From contig VSSA01000008.1 in the NCBI GenBank assembly GCA_008123405.1, positions 124,001 through 188,000 of the forward strand: a stretch of 64,000 nt of DNA, written 5' to 3'. Of the stretch, positions 60,725 to 64,000 are shown in pieces. The stretch is from Nocardioides sp. BGMRC 2183 (GTDB lineage Bacteria > Actinomycetota > Actinomycetes > Propionibacteriales > Nocardioidaceae). Each line of letters starts with the position of its first letter. The first letter of the stretch is position 1. The notes under the pieces are model-generated. The model saw only the letters and a program-made list of their open reading frames with translations. It was not told the origin of the DNA and did no database searches. Position numbers and translations under genes: made by a program.

Positions 60725-62028
60725 CGGTGGTTCTCCTTCTCGGCGCGGGCCACCCAGGCGGCACTGGTGCGGAGGTTGACCTGGGCCATCAGGCCTGGGT
60801 GCTGCTGCGCGCGACGTTCGAAGGTGTCGCGGTAGCACGCCTGCGCAGCGGGGTCGCTGCGGTCGGCGAGGAAGGCCCATTCGGCCAGGTGGCAGGCGAG
60901 CCGGAGGTCGTCAGGGCGTCCGGTGGCGGCGAGTTCGTCGACCCGGGCGAGGAGGACCTCGACACCGCCGGCGAGCCGGGCGACCTCGGCGGCCTGCTCG
61001 TCCTGGGAGGAGGGCAGCAGGTGGGACGGATAGCCGTCCCACCAGCCGCTGTAGCGGCGGATCACGTTGCGGCAGATGAACTCGGGCTGGTCGTAGAGCG
61101 GCGCGAGGCGCGGGTGGTCGCGCAGCTCCGCGGGGATCTCCAGCGTCGCCACGATCTCGTCGGGCAGGACGCCTGCGTTGAGCCCGGCGATCGCGTGGTC
61201 GACGATGATCCGCAGGTAGCGGGCCATCGCCGCGAGTTCGTCGGCGATCGCCGCCTCGTCGGTGACCGGGTCGCCGTGGCCGGGCACGACCACTGCCGGT
61301 CGCAGGGCGGCCATCGCGTCCGCGGCATCGGCCCACTCCTCGGCGTACCGCTGGACCTTCTTGGGGTTGCCGGCGTTGGGGAGGTAGCCGGTGACCAGGT
61401 CGCCGGCGGCGATGGTGCGCCGCTGCGGCGCCCACACCCAGGTGGCGTCGTCGGTCTCGCCCTTGCCGTGGTGCAGCACGAAGGTCTCGCCACCGAGGGT
61501 GAGCTCGAGGCGGTCGTCGAAGAGCACGGTCGGCCAGACCACCTGGTCGTCGTCGCGGAACCAGGTGCGTCCTTCGGTGTCGCGACGCTGGCCGTTGATC
61601 CGTCCGTTGAGGTCGGAGGTGCGCTGGTAGCGGCGCAGGTGGTCGGGCAGGTTGCGGTGGGCGTAGACCTCGGGGATCTCGCCCGCCTCCAGGAACGCCC
61701 ACAGGCCGAACGCGTGGTCGCTGTGCGCGTGGGTGTAGACGACGGCGCGCAGCGGCTTGTCGCTGAGTCGGCGGACCGTCTCCACCAGGGCCGGGCCGTC
61801 GCCGGCGCAACCACAGTCGACCAGGAGCAGGCCCTCGTCGGTCTCGAAGAGGGCGACGTTGACCATGCCCGGCTGGATCCACCAGGTGCGCGGCGCGACC
61901 TCGACGACACCGGGCTCGTGGCCGGAGTCGGCGGTGCGGTCGAAGATGTGCAGCGCCTGGTGCGGGCTGAACCGGCCGAAGGCGGCGGTTGCACTGGCAC
62001 GCTGTTGCTCAGGGAAGGTGGCGGTCAT
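60721..62028 (-). CDS. MBL-fold hydrolase, alkylsulfatase (SdsA/type III sulfatase)-like
   Basis: A 435-residue metallo-beta-lactamase fold protein. The zinc motif THAHSDH has H100, H102, D104 and H105; further ligands are likely in KGETDDAT and VVPGHGDPVT. The region FICRNVIRRYSGWWDGYPSHLLP matches the alkylsulfatase dimerisation domain, and the C-terminal helices follow. Such enzymes cleave alkyl sulfates without formylglycine. It starts at ATG 62028 with no clear ribosome site, only 28 bp from the TetR gene, and heads the sulfatase/Opp/amidase operon. Confidence 0.88.
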   Translation of the reverse strand: MTATFPEQQRASATAAFGRFSPHQALHIFDRTADSGHEPGVVEVAPRTWWIQPGMVNVALFETDEGLLLVDCGCAGDGPALVETVRRLSDKPLRAVVYTHAHSDHAFGLWAFLEAGEIPEVYAHRNLPDHLRRYQRTSDLNGRINGQRRDTEGRTWFRDDDQVVWPTVLFDDRLELTLGGETFVLHHGKGETDDATWVWAPQRRTIAAGDLVTGYLPNAGNPKKVQRYAEEWADAADAMAALRPAVVVPGHGDPVTDEAAIADELAAMARYLRIIVDHAIAGLNAGVLPDEIVATLEIPAELRDHPRLAPLYDQPEFICRNVIRRYSGWWDGYPSHLLPSSQDEQAAEVARLAGGVEVLLARVDELAATGRPDDLRLACHLAEWAFLADRSDPAAQACYRDTFERRAQQHPGLMAQVNLRTSAAWVARAEKENHR

Positions 62029-62038
62029 GAGGAAGTTC

Positions 62039-62054
62039 TAAGCCGCTTGTCTTA
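62039..62054. promoter_or_regulatory. Candidate TetR operator in a very short divergent gap
   Basis: TAAG-ccgcttgt-CTTA is a 16-bp imperfect palindrome with an inner AAGC-c-GCTT (62040-62048). It fills most of the 28- to 37-bp space between the start codons of the MBL-fold gene and the TetR gene. Assignment is by position; symmetry is modest. Confidence 0.4.
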
Positions 62055-62056
62055 AA

Positions 62057-62698
62057 GTGTCAACCGTGAGTCCCACCACCACCCCCACCGGGCACAGCCG
62101 CACCGAGCGCACCCGTGCCGCACTGGTCGACACCGCCGAGCGGATGGTCGCCGAGCGAGGCACCGCGGTGTCGTTGCGGGAGATCAGCAGTGCCGCGGGT
62201 CAGCGCAACCACTCCGCGGCGCAGTACCACTTCGGATCACGCGAGGGACTGATCACGGCAGTGATCAGGAGTCGTTCGGCGCCGATCGACGCGCGCCGGC
62301 GCGAGCTCCTCGAGCAGGCCGCTCCGGGGGCGGGCGCGGCCCGGGTGCAGGTCCTGGTCGAGGTCTTGGTGCAGCCGTGGGTCGACGTACTGGTCACGAC
62401 CGGGGGCGACTCCTGCTATCTGCGGTTCCTGGCGCAGGTGCTCGACGATCCGGAGCTACGGACCGCGCTCGGCGAGCAGCCGGACGGCCCGGACGCGGTA
62501 CGCGAGGTCAACGACGAGCTCGCCGCGCTGCTCGTCGATCTGCCGCCGCGGGAGCGGGCTCGTCGGCTGGCCTGGACCTCGGCGGTGGCGTTGCGGCTGC
62601 TCTCCCAAGAGGAGCGGCGCGGCACCACCGACGCCGCCGCTCTGCAGGCTGCCGGGGACGATCTGGTGCGGATGCTGACCGCGCTGCTGCTCGGCTGA
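62057..62698 (+). CDS. TetR/AcrR family transcriptional regulator
   Basis: A 213-residue regulator. The N-terminal HTH is at about 18-65: RAALVDTAERMVAERG, VSLREISSAAGQ, AAQYHFGSREGLI. The C-terminal domain is helical and divergent. GTG 62057 is given; GTG 62066 is equally possible and neither has a ribosome site. It is divergent from the MBL-fold gene, so it very probably represses the sulfatase-transporter operon and itself until the substrate or product binds. Confidence 0.88.
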   Translation: MSTVSPTTTPTGHSRTERTRAALVDTAERMVAERGTAVSLREISSAAGQRNHSAAQYHFGSREGLITAVIRSRSAPIDARRRELLEQAAPGAGAARVQVLVEVLVQPWVDVLVTTGGDSCYLRFLAQVLDDPELRTALGEQPDGPDAVREVNDELAALLVDLPPRERARRLAWTSAVALRLLSQEERRGTTDAAALQAAGDDLVRMLTALLLG

Positions 62699-62726
62699 GT
62701 TGGACCGTGCGTTCTTTAGAGATCTG

Positions 62727-63503
62727 TCAGCCGAAGAAGGCCTGGCCGCCGTCGAGCGGGATGGTGGCGCCGGTCAGGTACCGCATGTCCGGGCCGACCA
62801 GGGCGACCACGGCGCGACCGATGTCGTCCTCACAGTCACCGATCCGCTTCATCGGGATCGAGGCGACGAACTCCTCAGCCTCCTCCGGGTTGGTCTCGGT
62901 CCACCACTTCAGGCCGGGCGAGAGGGCGTGCGGCGCGATCGCGTTGACCCGGATGCCGTCCGGTGCCCACTCGACCGCGGCGGTGCGGGAGAGCGACTTC
63001 AGCGCCATCTTGGCCGAGGCGTAGGCGCCGTACGTCCGGGCGTCCCAGCGCACCATCGCGGAGGTGACCAGGTTGATGATCGCGCCGTCCCCGCTCGCCT
63101 TGAGGTGCGGGTGCGCGGCCCTCATGAAGGAGAACGCCGCGAACGGGCCGGTCCTGTAGCCCTTCTGGAACGCCCGGTCGCTCAACTCCAGGAGCGGGCC
63201 GTGAGCGCCGGCCCAGGCGTTGTTGACCAGGATGTCGAGGCGACCGAAGCGCGCCACGACGGCCTCGACCACGCCGGGGATCGCCTCGGTGTCGGCGACG
63301 TCGCACGCGAACGCCGCCGCCTCCACGCCACGCTCGCGGACCAGCGTGCAGGTCTCCTCGAGCTTGGCTTCGGTCCGACCGAGCACGGCGACCGACACTC
63401 CCTCGGAGGCCAGCGCCAGCGCGATGCCCTGGCCTACCCCCTGGCCTGCTCCGGTCACCAGGGCGACACGGCCGGCGAGCGGACGGGACAGGGCAGCATT
63501 CAT
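62727..63503 (-). CDS. SDR family oxidoreductase (classical, FabG-like)
   Basis: A 258-residue dehydrogenase. The cofactor loop is TGAGQGVG (18-25), structural NNAW at 94-97, catalytic S148, Y161 and K165 (YASAK). The C-terminal PMKRIGDCEDDIGRAVVAL and YLTGATIPLDGGQ are typical. It acts on a hydroxyacyl or alcohol substrate with NAD(P). ATG 63503 is the start; it is divergent from the acyl-CoA synthetase gene with 158 bp between, and ends 28 bp from the convergent TetR gene. Confidence 0.9.
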   Translation of the reverse strand: MNAALSRPLAGRVALVTGAGQGVGQGIALALASEGVSVAVLGRTEAKLEETCTLVRERGVEAAAFACDVADTEAIPGVVEAVVARFGRLDILVNNAWAGAHGPLLELSDRAFQKGYRTGPFAAFSFMRAAHPHLKASGDGAIINLVTSAMVRWDARTYGAYASAKMALKSLSRTAAVEWAPDGIRVNAIAPHALSPGLKWWTETNPEEAEEFVASIPMKRIGDCEDDIGRAVVALVGPDMRYLTGATIPLDGGQAFFG

Positions 63504-63661
63504 CGGGGGCTCCTCGAAGTGGGCGGTGGTCCGGACGACCGCCACCTTGGCCCGCACTGCCAGGTCGTGGGGTCGGCCCGTCCCGATGAGCGGTATTCGG
63601 CGGGCCAACGGAGGCAGCCCCCCGGTGAGACTGGCACCGCACCCGCACCCGAAGGAGTCCC

Positions 63662-64000
63662 ATGACCATGACCAGTGACGACGCCGCGACCGATCCGCGC
63701 GCTGCCGCGGCGGCCGTGATGAACGGCCTGGTGGGTCCCGGCGGTCCTTTCGCGATGGAGCCGGCCGACGTGCTCGGCGCGCAGATCCCCGTCTTCGCCC
63801 ACCGGCGCAAGGCCCTGCACGAGCTGCTGGCCGAGTCGCTGGAGAACGCCGACCGGGTCTACATCGCCACGGCCGACGAGCGGATCACCTTCGCCGAGCA
63901 CGCGCGCCGGGTCTCCTCGCTGGCCGAGCAACTGCGCACCCGCTACGGGATCGAGCCCGGCGACCGGGTCGCGATCAACGGCGCCAACACCGTCGAGTGG
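63662..64000 (+). CDS. Acyl-CoA synthetase / AMP-dependent ligase (N-terminal part)
   Basis: Partial at the right window edge: 113 codons are visible. The N-terminus carries HRRKALHELLAESLENADRVYIAT-type start (in parts), DERITFAEHARRVSSLAEQL, and YGIEPGDRVAINGANTVEW, the typical opening of ANL-superfamily acyl-CoA synthetases before the AMP-binding core. ATG 63662 has AAGGAG upstream; ATG 63668 is possible. With the divergent SDR it suggests an acyl or aromatic acid activation locus continuing to the right. Confidence 0.82.
   Translation, partial: MTMTSDDAATDPRAAAAAVMNGLVGPGGPFAMEPADVLGAQIPVFAHRRKALHELLAESLENADRVYIATADERITFAEHARRVSSLAEQLRTRYGIEPGDRVAINGANTVEW

Overview
The window is high-GC chromosomal DNA from an actinobacterium, most likely a member of the Nocardioidaceae (Nocardioides-like). 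Evidence: GTG starts are common and genes are often coupled by 4-nt ATGA/GTGA overlaps. Typical actinobacterial neighbourhoods are present: tmk-holB, topA with a lysine-rich tail, and the ssd/tadA/tadB/tadC/TadE block beside a HAD hydrolase and an Rv3662c-like gene. GTP-type PEP carboxykinase, H+-pyrophosphatase and a BldG-type STAS protein also fit. I see no insertion sequence, prophage, integrase or CRISPR array. One tRNA-Thr(CGT) is present.

Layout. 1-5.2 kb: a leftward operon ridA - FAD amine oxidase - P5C dehydrogenase - Old-yellow-enzyme-type flavoenzyme, with a divergent GntR regulator and two TGTGATCACA operators between them; it looks like a proline-derivative (imino acid) catabolic unit. 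5.4-8.7 kb: secreted SGNH esterase, tRNA-Thr, a 58-aa Cys-rich protein and a LysR regulator. 8.7-15.3 kb: exported alpha/beta hydrolase, holB, tmk, ABM-domain protein, topA. 15.5-21.3 kb: DUF2510 membrane protein, methyltransferase, hppA and a STAS protein. 21.4-24.6 kb: MrfA/YprA-like helicase and two small membrane proteins. 24.6-31.6 kb: the Tad/Flp-type pilus or secretion block (two TadE-like genes, Flp-like DUF4244, tadC, tadB, tadA, ssd/cpaE), HAD-IB phosphatase, and a Fic-like protein with a degenerate motif.

31.6-38.2 kb: methyltransferase, then a LytS/LytTR two-component pair coupled to a small membrane protein and a sodium:solute symporter, a zinc-type dehydrogenase and a membrane protein. 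38.2-41.9 kb: pckG and an aminobutyraldehyde-type dehydrogenase. 42.0-48.1 kb: class III aminotransferase, a PotABCD-like polyamine ABC transporter and an Lrp/AsnC regulator. The aldehyde dehydrogenase/aminotransferase gap and the transporter/Lrp gap carry related inverted motifs, which suggests one polyamine uptake-and-catabolism regulon. 48.3-50.2 kb: SDR, patatin phospholipase and a 47-aa zinc-ribbon-like protein.

50.5-62.7 kb: an oligopeptide-type binding lipoprotein, a GrpB-family gene bracketed by two related 22-bp tandem arrays, and a leftward operon MBL-fold alkylsulfatase-like hydrolase - formylglycine arylsulfatase - OppB - OppC - OppD - OppF - amidase, with a divergent TetR gene. 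This reads as uptake and hydrolysis of sulfated or amidated organic compounds. The window ends with an SDR and the start of an acyl-CoA synthetase.

Regulation. CRP/GlxR-type TGTGA-N6-TCACA sites stand in front of hppA (two) and pckG (one), suggesting shared carbon/energy control. Several strong hairpins mark transcription ends. Functions come from motifs and family knowledge read by eye; no database search was run.
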